64,000 nt of DNA, taken from assembly GCF_021502675.1 (NCBI RefSeq), contig NZ_JAKFHA010000008.1, positions 35,644-99,643 on the forward strand. The letters run 5' to 3'. The first letter of the stretch is position 1. Each line of letters begins with the position of its first letter. The translations under genes were made by a program, and so were the position numbers. Of this stretch, positions 32,888 to 42,857 are shown piece after piece. The notes under the pieces were generated by a model. The model was given only the letters and a program-made list of their open reading frames with translations. It made no database searches and was not told the origin of the DNA. This DNA is from Yinghuangia soli (lineage in GTDB: Bacteria > Actinomycetota > Actinomycetes > Streptomycetales > Streptomycetaceae).

Positions 32888-34534
32888 GTGCTCGTTCCCC
32901 GCCGTACCCGTCTGCTTGCCCACCTGCCCGGCCGCCGCAGAGCCGTCGCGGCCGGTGCCGCCGCGCTCGCGCTGGCCGCCACCGCGGCGTGCTCCGGCGC
33001 CGACCCCGCGGGGAACACCGCGGCGGACGCCGGTCCGCCGGTCTCCGGCGGGACGCTGTCGTTCGCCCTCGCGATCGACCCCACCTGCCTGGACCCGCAG
33101 CAGTACGGCCTCAACGCGAGCCTCAACATCGGCCGCCAGCTCGTCGACTCGCTGACCGACCAGGACCCGGCGACCGGCGAGATCAAGCCCTGGCTCGCGC
33201 AGTCCTGGGAGGTCAACCCGCAGGCCACCGCCTTCACCTTCAAGCTGCGCCCGGGCGTGACGTTCAGCGACGGCACCCCGGTCGACGCCGCCGCGGTCAA
33301 GGCCAACTTCGACACCGTCGCGACGCTCGGCGCCAAGGCGGTCATCGCCTCCGGATACCTGGTCGGCTACCAGGGCGCGACGGTCGTCGACCCGAGCACC
33401 GTGCGCATCGAATTCAAGGCGCCCAGCGCCCAGTTCCTGCAGGCCACCGCCACCGTCTCGCTCGGCCTGCTGTCCACCGCGACGCTCGCGAAGACCCCCG
33501 AAGAGCGCTGCCTCGGGGCGCTGGTGGGCTCGGGGCCGTTCGTGTTCGGGTCGTACAAGGCGAACCAGAGCGTCGAGATCACCCGCCGCGCGGGCTACGC
33601 GTGGGGCTCGCCGCTGTGGACGAAGTCCGGCGAGGCGTACCTCGACAAGGTGGTCTACAAGATCATTCCGGAGTCCGGGGTACGGGCCGGCGCGCTGGAA
33701 TCCGGCCAGGTCGACGCGATCAGCGACATCCAGCCGCAGGACGAGGCCCGGTTCGCGACCGGCTACCGCGTGGTCACGCGGCCCAACCCGGGCTTCGTCT
33801 TCGCCCTGCAGCCCAACGCCGCCCGCCCGGTGCTGGACGACGAGCGTGTCCGGCAGGCGATCCAGAAGGCCGTGGACCGGCCCGAGCTCTCCAAGACCGT
33901 GCTCAGCCCGCTCTACAAGCCGGCCACCAGCGTGCTGGCCGCGGTCACCCCCGGCTACACCGACCTCTCGGCCGCACTCGCGTACGACCCGGAGGGCGCG
34001 AAGCGCATCCTCGACGCGGCAGGCTGGGTGCCCGGCGCGGACGGCATCCGCGCCAAGGACGGCCGCAAGCTGAGCCTGGACGTCGTCTTCGGTTCGGCGT
34101 TCAACGCCAGCCAGTCGGTGCTCGAACTCGTGCAGCAGCAGCTCAAGCGGGTCGGCGTCGACCTGCGGCTGCGCAAGCTCGCGATCGGCGACCAGAACAA
34201 CGTGATCGCCGCGGGCGACTTCGACTTCACCTACTACAACGTCACGCGGGCCGACCCGGACGTCCTGCGCGTGATCTTCGGCACCCAGGGCACCAACCGC
34301 GGCCGCCTGCCCGCCGGCCCCCAGGACACTGCGCTGACCCAGCAGGCGCAGCTCGTCGACCCGGCCGCACGAGCCGCCCAGGTCGCCGAGGCGCAGCGGC
34401 AACTGGTCGACCGCGGCTACGCGATCCCGCTGTTCGAACTCGCCCAGGTGCACGGCTTCTCGGCGAAGGTGCAGGGGGTCACGCTGGACGCGTCGTCGCG
34501 GCTGACCTTCCACGACACCTGGATCAAGGGCTGA
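32888..34534 (+). CDS. ABC transporter substrate-binding lipoprotein (peptide/nickel type, SBP_bac_5)
   Basis: 548 residues. A lipoprotein signal with arginine-rich start (RRTRLLAHLPGRRRAVAAGA) and lipobox LAATAAC places it on the outer membrane face. The mature protein is a DppA/OppA-type solute-binding protein: GGTLSFALAIDPTCLDPQQY, LAQSWEVNPQATAFTFKLRP, GVTFSDGTPVDAAAVKANFD, and YDPEGAKRILDAAGW. GTG 32888 follows GGAGC five bases upstream. It is the first gene after the Cys-leader. The operon content (FMN reductase, three flavin monooxygenases) suggests the ligand is an organosulfur compound, for example a sulfonate- or thioether-containing peptide or a sulfur metabolite; this is inference. 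Confidence 0.9.
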   Translation: MLVPRRTRLLAHLPGRRRAVAAGAAALALAATAACSGADPAGNTAADAGPPVSGGTLSFALAIDPTCLDPQQYGLNASLNIGRQLVDSLTDQDPATGEIKPWLAQSWEVNPQATAFTFKLRPGVTFSDGTPVDAAAVKANFDTVATLGAKAVIASGYLVGYQGATVVDPSTVRIEFKAPSAQFLQATATVSLGLLSTATLAKTPEERCLGALVGSGPFVFGSYKANQSVEITRRAGYAWGSPLWTKSGEAYLDKVVYKIIPESGVRAGALESGQVDAISDIQPQDEARFATGYRVVTRPNPGFVFALQPNAARPVLDDERVRQAIQKAVDRPELSKTVLSPLYKPATSVLAAVTPGYTDLSAALAYDPEGAKRILDAAGWVPGADGIRAKDGRKLSLDVVFGSAFNASQSVLELVQQQLKRVGVDLRLRKLAIGDQNNVIAAGDFDFTYYNVTRADPDVLRVIFGTQGTNRGRLPAGPQDTALTQQAQLVDPAARAAQVAEAQRQLVDRGYAIPLFELAQVHGFSAKVQGVTLDASSRLTFHDTWIKG

Positions 34535-34540
34535 CCCGCG

Positions 34541-35527
34541 GTGGCCAGGTACCTTCTGCGGCGGCTCGGCCAGGCGGCGTTCGTGCTCTGGGCGGCGTTC
34601 ACCCTGTCGTACGCGATCCTGTTCGTCCTGCCCGGCGACCCGGTGGACATCAAGCTGGGCGGCCTCGAATCGAACGCCGCGCCCGAGCAGATCGCCGAGG
34701 TGCGCGACCGGTACGGCATCGGCGACCCGCTGCTCGTGCAGTACGGCAAGGCACTGCGCAACGCGCTCGCGGGCGACTTCGGGCACTCGATCCAGACCGG
34801 CGCGGAGGTCCGCACCACCATCACGGACGCACTGCCCGAGACGCTCAAGCTGACCGCGTTCGCGCTGCTCCTCGCGGTGGTGTTCGGCGCGGGGATCGCG
34901 CTGCTGGCGACCTACGTGCGCGGCCGGGCCCTGCGGCAACTGCTCTTGTCCGTCCCGGCGGTCGGCATCTCGGTGCCGGTCTTCTGGGTCGGGCTGCTGC
35001 TGATCCAGGTCGTGTCGTTCCAATGGCGGCTGCTGCCCGCACTCGGCAACGACGGCTTCGAGAGCCTGGTGCTGCCCGCCGTCACGCTGGCGCTGCCGGT
35101 CGGCGCGATGATCGCGCAGGTGCTGGCCAAGAGCATGACCACCGCGCTGGCTGCGCCGTATATCGGCACCGCGCGGGCCAAGGGCGCCGGGCGGGTCCGC
35201 ATCCACTTCCGGCACGCCCTGCGCAACGCCTCGCTGCCGACCCTGACGCTGTTCGGCGTGGTGGCCGGGAACCTGGTGACCGAGGCGGTGGTCGTCGAGA
35301 CGGTGTTCTCCCGGGCCGGCCTCGGGCGGGTGACTGCGTTCGCGGTGGACCGGCAGGACATCCCGGTGGTGCAGGGCGTCGTCGTGCTGTCCGCGCTGAT
35401 CTTCGTGGCGGTCAGCCTGCTGCTCGACGTGCTCTACCCGCTCCTCGACCCGCGCATCGCCCGCGACCGCGCGCCGCTCCGGCGGTCCGCGGCCCGGGCC
35501 TCGGCGGTCCAGGGGGCGGCGGCATGA
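34541..35527 (+). CDS. ABC transporter permease (DppB type)
   Basis: 328 residues, six membrane helices. N-terminus MARYLLRRLGQAAFVLWAAF is typical of DppB/OppB, followed by FVLPGDPVDIKLGG, the periplasmic loop, and the conserved cytoplasmic coupling region ARAKGAGRVRIHFRHALRNA and VFSRAGLGRVTAFAVDRQD. GTG 34541 starts 6 bases after the binding-protein stop. Forms the channel with the next gene product. Confidence 0.92.
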   Translation: MARYLLRRLGQAAFVLWAAFTLSYAILFVLPGDPVDIKLGGLESNAAPEQIAEVRDRYGIGDPLLVQYGKALRNALAGDFGHSIQTGAEVRTTITDALPETLKLTAFALLLAVVFGAGIALLATYVRGRALRQLLLSVPAVGISVPVFWVGLLLIQVVSFQWRLLPALGNDGFESLVLPAVTLALPVGAMIAQVLAKSMTTALAAPYIGTARAKGAGRVRIHFRHALRNASLPTLTLFGVVAGNLVTEAVVVETVFSRAGLGRVTAFAVDRQDIPVVQGVVVLSALIFVAVSLLLDVLYPLLDPRIARDRAPLRRSAARASAVQGAAA

Positions 35528-35540
35528 AAGAGGGGGAGAC

Positions 35541-36476
35541 ATGGTGACGGCAGTCGAGCGGCTGCCCGTGCCGCCGCAGGACGCGAAAAAGCCGGTGGCG
35601 CCCACGGATCCGGCGGGTCCGGCGAGCCGCGGCCGCCGCCTCGCGCGCCGGGCCGGCACCGCGGCCAGGTTCGTGGCCGCCCGTCCCGGGTTGCTCGTCT
35701 CGTGCGTGGTCGTGGCCCTCGTCCTGCTGGCCGCGGTGGCCCCCGGGCTCCTCGCGGGCGGCGACCCGCTCACCGGGACCCCGGCCGAACGCCTGCAAGG
35801 CCCCAGTGCCGAGCACCTGTTCGGCACCGACCAACTGGGCCGCGACCTGTTCACCCGGGTCGTGCACGCGACATCGCTCTCGCTGCGGGCCACCGCGCTC
35901 GCGGTGGCGGTATCGCTCGTGGTCGGCGGATCGCTCGGCCTGGTCGCCGGGTTCGTCGGCGGGGCGCTCGACGACGCGGTGATGCGGCTCGTCGACGTGC
36001 TCCAGGCGATCCCGCGGCTGCTGATGTCCCTCGCGGTGGTCACGGCACTCGGCTTCGGCACCACCAAGGTCGCCTTCGCGGTGGGCATCGCGGCCGCGGC
36101 CGGGTTCGCCCGCGTGATGCGCGCCGAGGTGCTGCGGGTCCGGCAGGCCGAGTACGTCGAGGCGGCCCGGGCCTGCGGGGTGCGCCCGTCCGGGGTGCTC
36201 CTGAGGCACGTCCTGCCGAACGCCTGGGGGCCGGTGCTGGTCATGGCCGCCCTGGAGTTCGGCACCGCGATCCTCGCCGTGTCCGCACTCAGCTTCCTCG
36301 GCTTCGGCGCCACGCCGCCCACCCCCGAGTGGGGCGCCCTGGTCTCGGACGGCCGCAACTTCGTGGCCACCGCGTGGTGGCTGACCACGTTCCCGGGCCT
36401 GGTGATCGCCGCGACCGTGCTGTCCGCGAACCGCATCTCGCGGGCCCTCGACACCGAACGAGGAGACGACCGTTGA
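35541..36476 (+). CDS. ABC transporter permease (DppC type)
   Basis: 311 residues with a Pro-rich cytoplasmic N-terminus of about 40 residues and six helices. DppC features are seen: [40 protein letters not shown], and the coupling loop [20 protein letters not shown] followed by [22 protein letters not shown] 35541 has AGGGGGAG just upstream. Second half of the channel; its stop overlaps the ATPase start (TTGA). Confidence 0.92.
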   Translation: MVTAVERLPVPPQDAKKPVAPTDPAGPASRGRRLARRAGTAARFVAARPGLLVSCVVVALVLLAAVAPGLLAGGDPLTGTPAERLQGPSAEHLFGTDQLGRDLFTRVVHATSLSLRATALAVAVSLVVGGSLGLVAGFVGGALDDAVMRLVDVLQAIPRLLMSLAVVTALGFGTTKVAFAVGIAAAAGFARVMRAEVLRVRQAEYVEAARACGVRPSGVLLRHVLPNAWGPVLVMAALEFGTAILAVSALSFLGFGATPPTPEWGALVSDGRNFVATAWWLTTFPGLVIAATVLSANRISRALDTERGDDR

Positions 36477-38278
36477 GCAGCAAGGACGCTTCCTTCCCGG
36501 CATCCCCCGGCCCCGCCGGCCCGGACGAGCCGCTGCTGGAGATCCTCGGCCTGGACGTCGCGTACCGGAGCCGGAACGGCACCTCCCGCCCCGCCGTGCG
36601 CGGTGCCTCGCTGACCGTGGCACCGGGCGAAGTCGTCGCGGTGGTCGGAGAGTCCGGATCCGGCAAGAGCACCACCGCGCACGCCGTCCTCGGCCTCCTG
36701 CCGTACGGCGGCCGGGTCACCGGCGGCACGATCCGCTTCGCCGGCCGCGACCTGCTCACCCTCGGCGAGAAGGAACTGGACGCGGTCCGCGGGCCCGGCA
36801 TCGGCTTCATCCCGCAGGACCCCAACGTCTCGCTCAACCCCGTCCAGCGGATCGGCCACCAGGTCGCCGAGGCGCTGCGCGTGCACGGAATGGCCGTCGA
36901 CGCCCGCGCCGCGCACGCCCGCGCGGTCGAACTCCTCGGCGAGGCCGGGCTGCCCGCACCGCACATCCGCGCCCGGCAGTACCCGCACGAACTGTCCGGC
37001 GGAATGCGGCAGCGCGTCCTGATCGCCATCGCGCTGGCCTGCCGGCCGCGCCTGGTGATCGCGGACGAGCCCACCAGCGCGCTCGACGTCACCGTGCAGC
37101 GCCGGATCCTCGACCACCTGGAGGCCCTCACCCAGGAGCACGGCACCGCCGTGCTGCTGATCACCCACGACCTCGGCGTTGCCGCCGACCGGGCCGACCG
37201 GGTCGTCGTGATGTCCGACGGCGAAGTCGTCGAACACGGCGCCGCGGACCGGGTTCTGAGCGCTCCGGAACACCCCTACACGCGGGCGTTGCTGGCTGCG
37301 GCGCCGGGACTCGACGACCTGCCGCGCGGCGTCGGGGGTGGCGGGGGAGGCGGCGGCAACGAGAGCGGACGCGGCAGCAACGGGAGCGGACGCGGCAGCG
37401 GGGACGGCGGCGCGGACCGGCCGACCGCGCAACTCGTCTCCGTCGCGGGGCTGGTCAAGGAATTCCCGCTGCCCGGCGGCGACCAGCTGCGGGCGGTCGA
37501 CGACGTCGCATTCCATATCGCCCCCGGCGAGACACTCGCGCTGGTCGGCGAGTCCGGCTCCGGAAAGTCGACGACCGCCCGCCTCGTGCTCGGCCTGGAG
37601 CACAGCACCGACGGGCGGATCGACGTCGCCGGTACCCGGCTCACCGACCTGGCCGGCCCCGGGCGGCGGCGCCCGCGGCGGGCCGCCCGGACCGAGCTGC
37701 GGGCCCTGCGGCGCCGCGTCCAGATCGTGTCGCAGAACCCGTACGCGTCCCTGGACCCGAGGTTCCGGGTCGCCGACATCGTCGCCGAGCCGCTGCGTGC
37801 CTTCGGTATCGGCAACCGCAGAGAACGCCGGGACCGGGTGGCCGAGTTGCTCGATCAGGTGGCGCTGCCGCCGGACCTCGCCGACCGGCGTCCGGGGGAA
37901 CTCTCCGGGGGGCAGCGGCAGCGCGTCGCGATCGCCAGGGCCCTCGCGCCCGGGCCCGATCTCGTCGTGTGCGACGAGCCGACCTCGGCACTGGACGTGG
38001 CCGTGCAGGCCCAGATCCTCGACCTGCTGGCCGGACTGCAGCGCGATCTGGGCGTGGCGATCCTCTTCATCTCGCACGACCTGGCGGTGGTGCGGCGCAT
38101 CGCGCACCGGGTCGCCGTCATGCGCGCCGGCCGGATCGTCGAGACAGGCGACGTCGAACGCGTCCTCACCGACCCGCGGCACGACTACACGCGGGACCTG
38201 ATCGACGCCGTGCCCGGCCGTCGCCGCCGCCCCGGCCCGGTCGAAACCGGCGCAGAAGTGGTGGGTGTCCCTGGGTAG
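36473..38278 (+). CDS. Double ABC ATPase (DppD-DppF fusion)
   Basis: 601 residues with two complete ATP-binding cassettes. Cassette 1: Walker [11 protein letters not shown] at about 58, signature LSGGMRQRV, Walker [13 protein letters not shown]. Cassette 2: Walker [11 protein letters not shown] at about 358, signature LSGGQRQRV, Walker [14 protein letters not shown] Gly/Ser linker of about 40 residues joins them ([20 protein letters not shown]), consistent with fusion of two DppD/F-type genes. The start is an unusual TTG at 36473 that overlaps the permease stop and follows GAGGAG. It powers import by the two permeases. Confidence 0.93.
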   Translation: MSSKDASFPASPGPAGPDEPLLEILGLDVAYRSRNGTSRPAVRGASLTVAPGEVVAVVGESGSGKSTTAHAVLGLLPYGGRVTGGTIRFAGRDLLTLGEKELDAVRGPGIGFIPQDPNVSLNPVQRIGHQVAEALRVHGMAVDARAAHARAVELLGEAGLPAPHIRARQYPHELSGGMRQRVLIAIALACRPRLVIADEPTSALDVTVQRRILDHLEALTQEHGTAVLLITHDLGVAADRADRVVVMSDGEVVEHGAADRVLSAPEHPYTRALLAAAPGLDDLPRGVGGGGGGGGNESGRGSNGSGRGSGDGGADRPTAQLVSVAGLVKEFPLPGGDQLRAVDDVAFHIAPGETLALVGESGSGKSTTARLVLGLEHSTDGRIDVAGTRLTDLAGPGRRRPRRAARTELRALRRRVQIVSQNPYASLDPRFRVADIVAEPLRAFGIGNRRERRDRVAELLDQVALPPDLADRRPGELSGGQRQRVAIARALAPGPDLVVCDEPTSALDVAVQAQILDLLAGLQRDLGVAILFISHDLAVVRRIAHRVAVMRAGRIVETGDVERVLTDPRHDYTRDLIDAVPGRRRRPGPVETGAEVVGVPG

Positions 38279-38332
38279 TTCATCGATGGGCCCGCTCCAC
38301 CTGCCTCGACCCCCTCTTCCCGGAGTACCGCC

Positions 38333-38902
38333 ATGGCTTCCGTTCTGACCCTCTGGGGATCCCCTTCCGGGACCTCCCGCACCGGCATCGTCGCCGGCCA
38401 CGTCTCCGACCGCCTCGAGGCGGCCGGCCACCGCGTCGACCGGCTCGCGGTCCGCGACCTGCCCGCCCAGGCCCTGCTGCACGCCGACTTCGGCGACCCC
38501 GCCCTGCGCGAGGCCATCGCCGCGGTCGAGAAGGCCGACGCGCTGGTCGTCGCCAGCCCCGTCTACAAGGCCGCGTACAGCGGCGTGCTCAAGGTCTTCC
38601 TCGACGTACTCCCGCAGTTCGCGCTGCGCGGCAAGGCGGTGCTCCCGGTGCTCACCGGCGGCACTCCCGCCCACGTCCTCGCCCTCGACTACGCGCTGCG
38701 GCCCGTGCTCACCTCGCTCGGTGCGACGCACGTGGCGCAGGGCTGGTTCGTGCACGAGGCATACGTGCACCCCGCCGAAGGCGACGGCGAGCACCGCGTC
38801 GACGCCGAGGGCGTGGCCCCGCTCCTCGACCTCGTCGATGCGTTCGCCGCGCACCTGTCCGCCACTTCCGCCGCGCCCGCCCCCGCGTCGGACCGGCCCT
38901 GA
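38333..38902 (+). CDS. NADPH-dependent FMN reductase (SsuE type)
   Basis: 189 residues, flavodoxin-like. It starts ASVLTLWGSPSGTSRTG (FMN phosphate loop) and has VVASPVYKAAYSGVLKVFLD, the SsuE/MsuE family signature, and LALDYALRPVLTSLGA. It supplies reduced FMN to flavin monooxygenases, three of which follow in the same operon. Its position after the importer genes supports oxidation of the imported compound and release of sulfite. The Ala-rich end is variable. Confidence 0.92.
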   Translation: MASVLTLWGSPSGTSRTGIVAGHVSDRLEAAGHRVDRLAVRDLPAQALLHADFGDPALREAIAAVEKADALVVASPVYKAAYSGVLKVFLDVLPQFALRGKAVLPVLTGGTPAHVLALDYALRPVLTSLGATHVAQGWFVHEAYVHPAEGDGEHRVDAEGVAPLLDLVDAFAAHLSATSAAPAPASDRP

Positions 38903-38920
38903 AAGGAGGGCGAGACCGCC

Positions 38921-40153
38921 ATGACCGAAGCACTCGCGAACAGCCCCGGAACCGAACCTGCCGCACCCCTGCACCTGGCCGTCGCCCTGGACGGCGCCGG
39001 CTGGCACCCGGCCGCTTGGCGCGAGCCGGACGCCCGGCCCGCCGACCTGTTCGGCGCCGCGTACTGGGCCGATCTGGTCCGCGAAGCCGAGCACGGACTG
39101 CTCGATTTCGCCACCCTGGAGGACTCGCTCGGCTTCCAGTCCGACCACCCCCAGCACGCCGACGACCGCACCGACCGGGTCCGCGGCCGCCTCGACGCGG
39201 TCCTCATCGCCGCCCGGATCGGCCCGCTGACCGACCGCATCGGCCTCGTGCCGACCATCGTGACCACCCTGACCGAGCCGTTCCACCTGGCCAAGGCCAT
39301 AGCCACGCTGGACTACACGAGCACCGGCCGGGCCGGGGTGCGCGCCCAGGTGTCGCTGCGCCCCGCGGACCTTGCCCTCTTCGGCCGCCGCGAGGCCCCC
39401 GACGTCGATTTCCTCACCGGCCCGCCCGAGCGCCTGCGCGCCGTGCTCGAAGACGCCTTCGACGAGACCGCCGACTACATCGAAGTGCTCCGGCGCCTGT
39501 GGGACAGCTGGGAGGACGACGCCGAGATCCGGGACGCCGCCACCGGCCGCTTCGTGGACCGCGACAAGCTCCACTACATCGACTTCGAGGGCCGCTGGTT
39601 CGACGTCAAGGGACCCTCGATCACCCCGCGCCCGCCCCAGGGCCAGCCGCTGGTGACCGCACTCGTCCACCAGGAGACCGGGCACCGGCTGCTGGCCCGT
39701 TCCGCCGACGTCGGCTTCGTCACCCCGCACAGCACTGGCGAGGCCCGCACGATCGTCGCCGGGATCCGGGCCGCCCAGGAAGCCGCCGGCACCGCCGCCC
39801 GCCCGCTGCACGTGTTCGGCGACCTGGTCGTCTTCCTCGACGCGACCGAGGCCGCCGCCCGGGACCGCCGCGACCGGCTCGACGCGGCCGCCGGCGCGCC
39901 GTACACCAGCGATGCCGAGATCTTCGCGGGCACCGCGGCGCAACTCGCCGACCTGCTCCTCGAACGGCGTACCGCCGGACTGTCCGGCTTCCGGCTGCGG
40001 CCCGCCGCGCTGCCGCACGACCTCCTCGGGATCACCCGCGCCCTGGTGCCCGAACTGCAGCGGCGCGGCGCCTTCCGCACCGCGTACGAGGCCGGCACCC
40101 TGCGCGGCCACCTCGGGCTGGAGCGCCCGGCCAACCGCTACGCGCACCTCTGA
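38921..40153 (+). CDS. LLM-class flavin-dependent monooxygenase
   Basis: 410 residues, bacterial-luciferase-like TIM barrel of the NtaA/SnaA/DszA type. Features: LHLAVALDGAGWHPAAWREP at the N-terminus, GLLDFATLEDSLGFQSDHP, LTDRIGLVPTIVTTLTEPFHLAKAIATLDY, and VHQETGHRLLARSADVGFVT. The last stretch ALVPELQRRGAFRTAYE is shared in wording with the next gene product, so they are paralogues. GAAAGGAGGG lies before ATG 38921. Needs reduced FMN from the reductase. The substrate is not known; sulfonates, thioethers or polyamino acids are used by relatives. Confidence 0.88.
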   Translation: MTEALANSPGTEPAAPLHLAVALDGAGWHPAAWREPDARPADLFGAAYWADLVREAEHGLLDFATLEDSLGFQSDHPQHADDRTDRVRGRLDAVLIAARIGPLTDRIGLVPTIVTTLTEPFHLAKAIATLDYTSTGRAGVRAQVSLRPADLALFGRREAPDVDFLTGPPERLRAVLEDAFDETADYIEVLRRLWDSWEDDAEIRDAATGRFVDRDKLHYIDFEGRWFDVKGPSITPRPPQGQPLVTALVHQETGHRLLARSADVGFVTPHSTGEARTIVAGIRAAQEAAGTAARPLHVFGDLVVFLDATEAAARDRRDRLDAAAGAPYTSDAEIFAGTAAQLADLLLERRTAGLSGFRLRPAALPHDLLGITRALVPELQRRGAFRTAYEAGTLRGHLGLERPANRYAHL

Positions 40154-40172
40154 GCGAAAGGCACCACCAGCC

Positions 40173-41591
40173 ATGAGCAACGCCGTCGACCCACCGGCCC
40201 GGCACAACGACCGCCCCCGCAAGCGGATCCATCTCGCGGCGCACTTCCCCGGGGTCAACAACACGACGGTCTGGAGCGATCCCCGCTCCGGCAGCCACAT
40301 CGACTTCAAGTCGTTCGTGCACTTCGCGCAGACCGCCGAACGCGCCAAGTTCGACTTCCTGTTCCTCGCCGAAGGCCTGCGGCTGCGCGAGCAGCGCGGC
40401 CGCATCTACGACCTCGACGTCGTCGGCCGCCCCGACACCTTCACCGTCCTGGCCGCCCTCGCCGCGGTCACCGACCGCCTCGGCCTGACCGGCACGATCA
40501 ACTCCACCTTCAACGAACCGTACGAAGTGGCAAGGCAGTTCGCCAGCCTCGACCACCTCTCCGCGGGCCGCGCCGCCTGGAACGTGGTGACTTCCTGGGA
40601 CGCCTTCACCGGCGAGAACTTCCGCCGCGGCGGCTTCCTGCCGCGCGACCAGCGGTACGAGCGCGCCCGGACCTTCCTGCACACCACCTGGGAGCTGTTC
40701 GACTCCTGGCACGGCGGCGAGATCCTCGCCGACAAGGAGTCCGGCACCTTCCTCGCCGACCCCGACGCAGGCCGGTTCGCGCACCACGACGCGCACTTCT
40801 CCATCTCCGGCCGCTTCAACGTGCCGCGCAGCCCGCAGGGCCGGCCGGTGATCTTCCAGGCCGGGGACTCCGAGGAAGGCCGCGAATTCGCCGCCTCCTC
40901 CGCCGACGCCATCTTCAGCCGGCACGCCCGGCTCGAGGAAGGCCAGGCGTTCTACCGCGACGTGAAGAGCCGGCTGGCCCGCTACGGCCGGGCCCGCGAC
41001 GACCTGAAGATCCTGCCCGCCGCGACCTTCGTGCTCGGCGCCACCGACGCGGAGGCCGCCGAGCGGTCCCGCGAGGTCGCCCGGCAGCAGGTCAGCGGGC
41101 GCACCGCGATCGCCTTCCTGGAACGCGTATGGAACCGCGACCTGTCCGACCACGACCCGGACGGCCCGCTGCCCTCGGTCGACCCGTACGTCGGCGAGAC
41201 GACGCTCTCCCGGGGCCGCGCCGACACGGTGTCCGGACCGGACAAGCTCCGGGTGGCCCGCGAATGGCGCGAACTGGCCGAGGCCGAGAAGCTGACCTCC
41301 CGCGAGCTGGTCATCAAGCTGCACGGCCGGCACGCGTTCGTCGGCAGCCCGGCCACCGTCGCCGACCGCATCGACGAACTCGTGCAGAACGACGCCGCCG
41401 ACGGCGTCATCCTCGTCCCGCACATCACCCCCGGCGGTCTCGACGAGTTCGCCGACACGGTCGTCCCGCTGCTCCAGGAGCGCGGCGCCTTCCGGACCGA
41501 GTACGAGGGCGAGACGCTGCGCGACCACCTCGGGCTGCGCCCGCCCCAGCGCCTCGGCCGCGCCGCCGGAGAGGAGCGCAACGCGTCGTGA
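40173..41591 (+). CDS. NtaA/SnaA/DszA-family flavin monooxygenase
   Basis: 472 residues, the usual size for this long LLM group. N-terminal KRIHLAAHFPGVNNTTVWSD is characteristic, then ERAKFDFLFLAEGLRLREQR, ASLDHLSAGRAAWNVVTSWD, and FNVPRSPQGRPVIFQAGDSEEG, with the C-terminal HITPGGLDEFADTVVPLLQERG. It is the second of three monooxygenases and its last codons overlap the next start by 4 bp. It very likely oxidises a C-S or C-N bond of the imported molecule using FMNH2 and O2; the exact bond is not determinable. Confidence 0.92.
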   Translation: MSNAVDPPARHNDRPRKRIHLAAHFPGVNNTTVWSDPRSGSHIDFKSFVHFAQTAERAKFDFLFLAEGLRLREQRGRIYDLDVVGRPDTFTVLAALAAVTDRLGLTGTINSTFNEPYEVARQFASLDHLSAGRAAWNVVTSWDAFTGENFRRGGFLPRDQRYERARTFLHTTWELFDSWHGGEILADKESGTFLADPDAGRFAHHDAHFSISGRFNVPRSPQGRPVIFQAGDSEEGREFAASSADAIFSRHARLEEGQAFYRDVKSRLARYGRARDDLKILPAATFVLGATDAEAAERSREVARQQVSGRTAIAFLERVWNRDLSDHDPDGPLPSVDPYVGETTLSRGRADTVSGPDKLRVAREWRELAEAEKLTSRELVIKLHGRHAFVGSPATVADRIDELVQNDAADGVILVPHITPGGLDEFADTVVPLLQERGAFRTEYEGETLRDHLGLRPPQRLGRAAGEERNAS

Positions 41592-42685
41592 AGTTCCTGA
41601 CCATCACGCTCATCGTGCACACTCCGGACCCGGCCACCGGACGTGCGGTGCCCACCCGGGAGCGCTTCCGGCAGGTCGTCGAATCCGCCCGGGTGGCCGA
41701 GGAATTGGGCTTCGACGGGTTCGGAGTGGGGGAGCGGCACGAGTACCCCTTCGTGTCCTCCTCGCCGCCCGTCGTGCTCTCCCACATCGCGGCGGTCACG
41801 TCCCGGATCCGGTTGTTCACCGCGGTCACCACGCTCAGCCTGCTCGACCCGGTCCGGGCCTACGAGGACTACGCCACCCTCGACAACCTGAGCGACGGGC
41901 GCCTCGAACTGATCATCGGCAAGGGCAACGGCGAGGCCCAGCGCCGCCTCTTCAGCGTCACGCCCGAGGACCAGTGGGCGCGCAACGCCGAGTCGTACGA
42001 GCTGTTCCTGCGCATCTGGCGGGACCACAAGGTCACCGCCCGGCCGCGGTTCCGGCCCGAGCTGGCCGACGCCGAGGTGTGGCCGCTGCCGCTGCAGCAG
42101 CCCATCCGCATCTGGCACGGCAGCGCGACGAGCCGCGAATCGGTCGACCTGGCCGCACGCTACGGCGACCCGCTGTTCTCGGCCAACGTCACCAATCCCG
42201 TCGAGCCGTACGCTCAGCTGGTCCGCCACTACCGCGAGCGGTGGGCGGCGTACGGGCACGATCCGGCCGCCCTGGCGGTGGGGGCGGGGACTGCGGGCTT
42301 CCACGTCGAGAAGCGCTCGCAGGACGCCCTGGCCACGTACCGGCCCGCCTTCGAACACCAGCTCGCCTTCATGCAGCAGCACGGAATCGAACCGGTGTTC
42401 GCCACCTACGAGGACTACCTCGAACGCAGTTCCGCCCTGATCGGCAGCCCGCAGCAGATCGTGGAGAAGGTCCACCGCTACCACGAACACCTCGGCCACA
42501 CCGTCCTGCACCTGTCCGCCGACGCCACCGGCCTGGACACCGCGACCCACCACCGTGCGCTGGAGCTGTTCCAGTCCGACGTCGCACCGGTCCTCCGGCG
42601 CGAGATCCCGGACCCGCCGTGGGGGTGGGGGAGCCCGGCCACCGCCGACCTGTCCGACACGGCGGCCGTCCCGGTGGGCGGCTGA
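41588..42685 (+). CDS. LLM-class flavin-dependent oxidoreductase
   Basis: 365 residues beginning at GTG 41588 (GTGA overlap). It is another luciferase-like barrel but of the shorter group: KFLTITLIVHTPDPATGR, EELGFDGFGVGERHEYPFVS, RLFTAVTTLSLLDPVRAYED, LDNLSDGRLELIIGKGNGEA and WHGSATSRESVDLAARYGD. It completes the sulfur operon, which ends at a strong terminator. It may carry out a second oxidation or act on another member of the same substrate class. Confidence 0.9.
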   Translation: MKFLTITLIVHTPDPATGRAVPTRERFRQVVESARVAEELGFDGFGVGERHEYPFVSSSPPVVLSHIAAVTSRIRLFTAVTTLSLLDPVRAYEDYATLDNLSDGRLELIIGKGNGEAQRRLFSVTPEDQWARNAESYELFLRIWRDHKVTARPRFRPELADAEVWPLPLQQPIRIWHGSATSRESVDLAARYGDPLFSANVTNPVEPYAQLVRHYRERWAAYGHDPAALAVGAGTAGFHVEKRSQDALATYRPAFEHQLAFMQQHGIEPVFATYEDYLERSSALIGSPQQIVEKVHRYHEHLGHTVLHLSADATGLDTATHHRALELFQSDVAPVLRREIPDPPWGWGSPATADLSDTAAVPVGG

Positions 42686-42702
42686 CGGCAGGGGGACGCA
42701 GA

Positions 42703-42746
42703 GCGGCGGCGCCTTCGGGACATCTGTCCGGAGGCGCCGCCGCTTT
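42703..42746 (+). terminator. Terminator of the sulfur operon
   Basis: A long GC stem (GCGGCGGCGCCT pairing with AGGCGCCGCCGC) is followed by TTTT at 42743-42746, 18 bases after the last stop. A clear intrinsic terminator. Confidence 0.85.
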
Positions 42747-42857
42747 TGCGGTGAGTCTGTGCAACCCGGCATGCCGCTCAAGTCTCTTCATGATGACAAA
42801 CTCCCTCCCCCGGGGTGAGCCGGCGGAAGGGAGCCATCTCGGTTTTGGGGGATCTCT

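Noticed and set aside
32873-40405. 2,510-codon open frame on the minus strand
   Set aside because: It runs antisense to the transporter and monooxygenase genes, has no family motifs, and its composition is the mirror of GC-biased codon use. A shadow.
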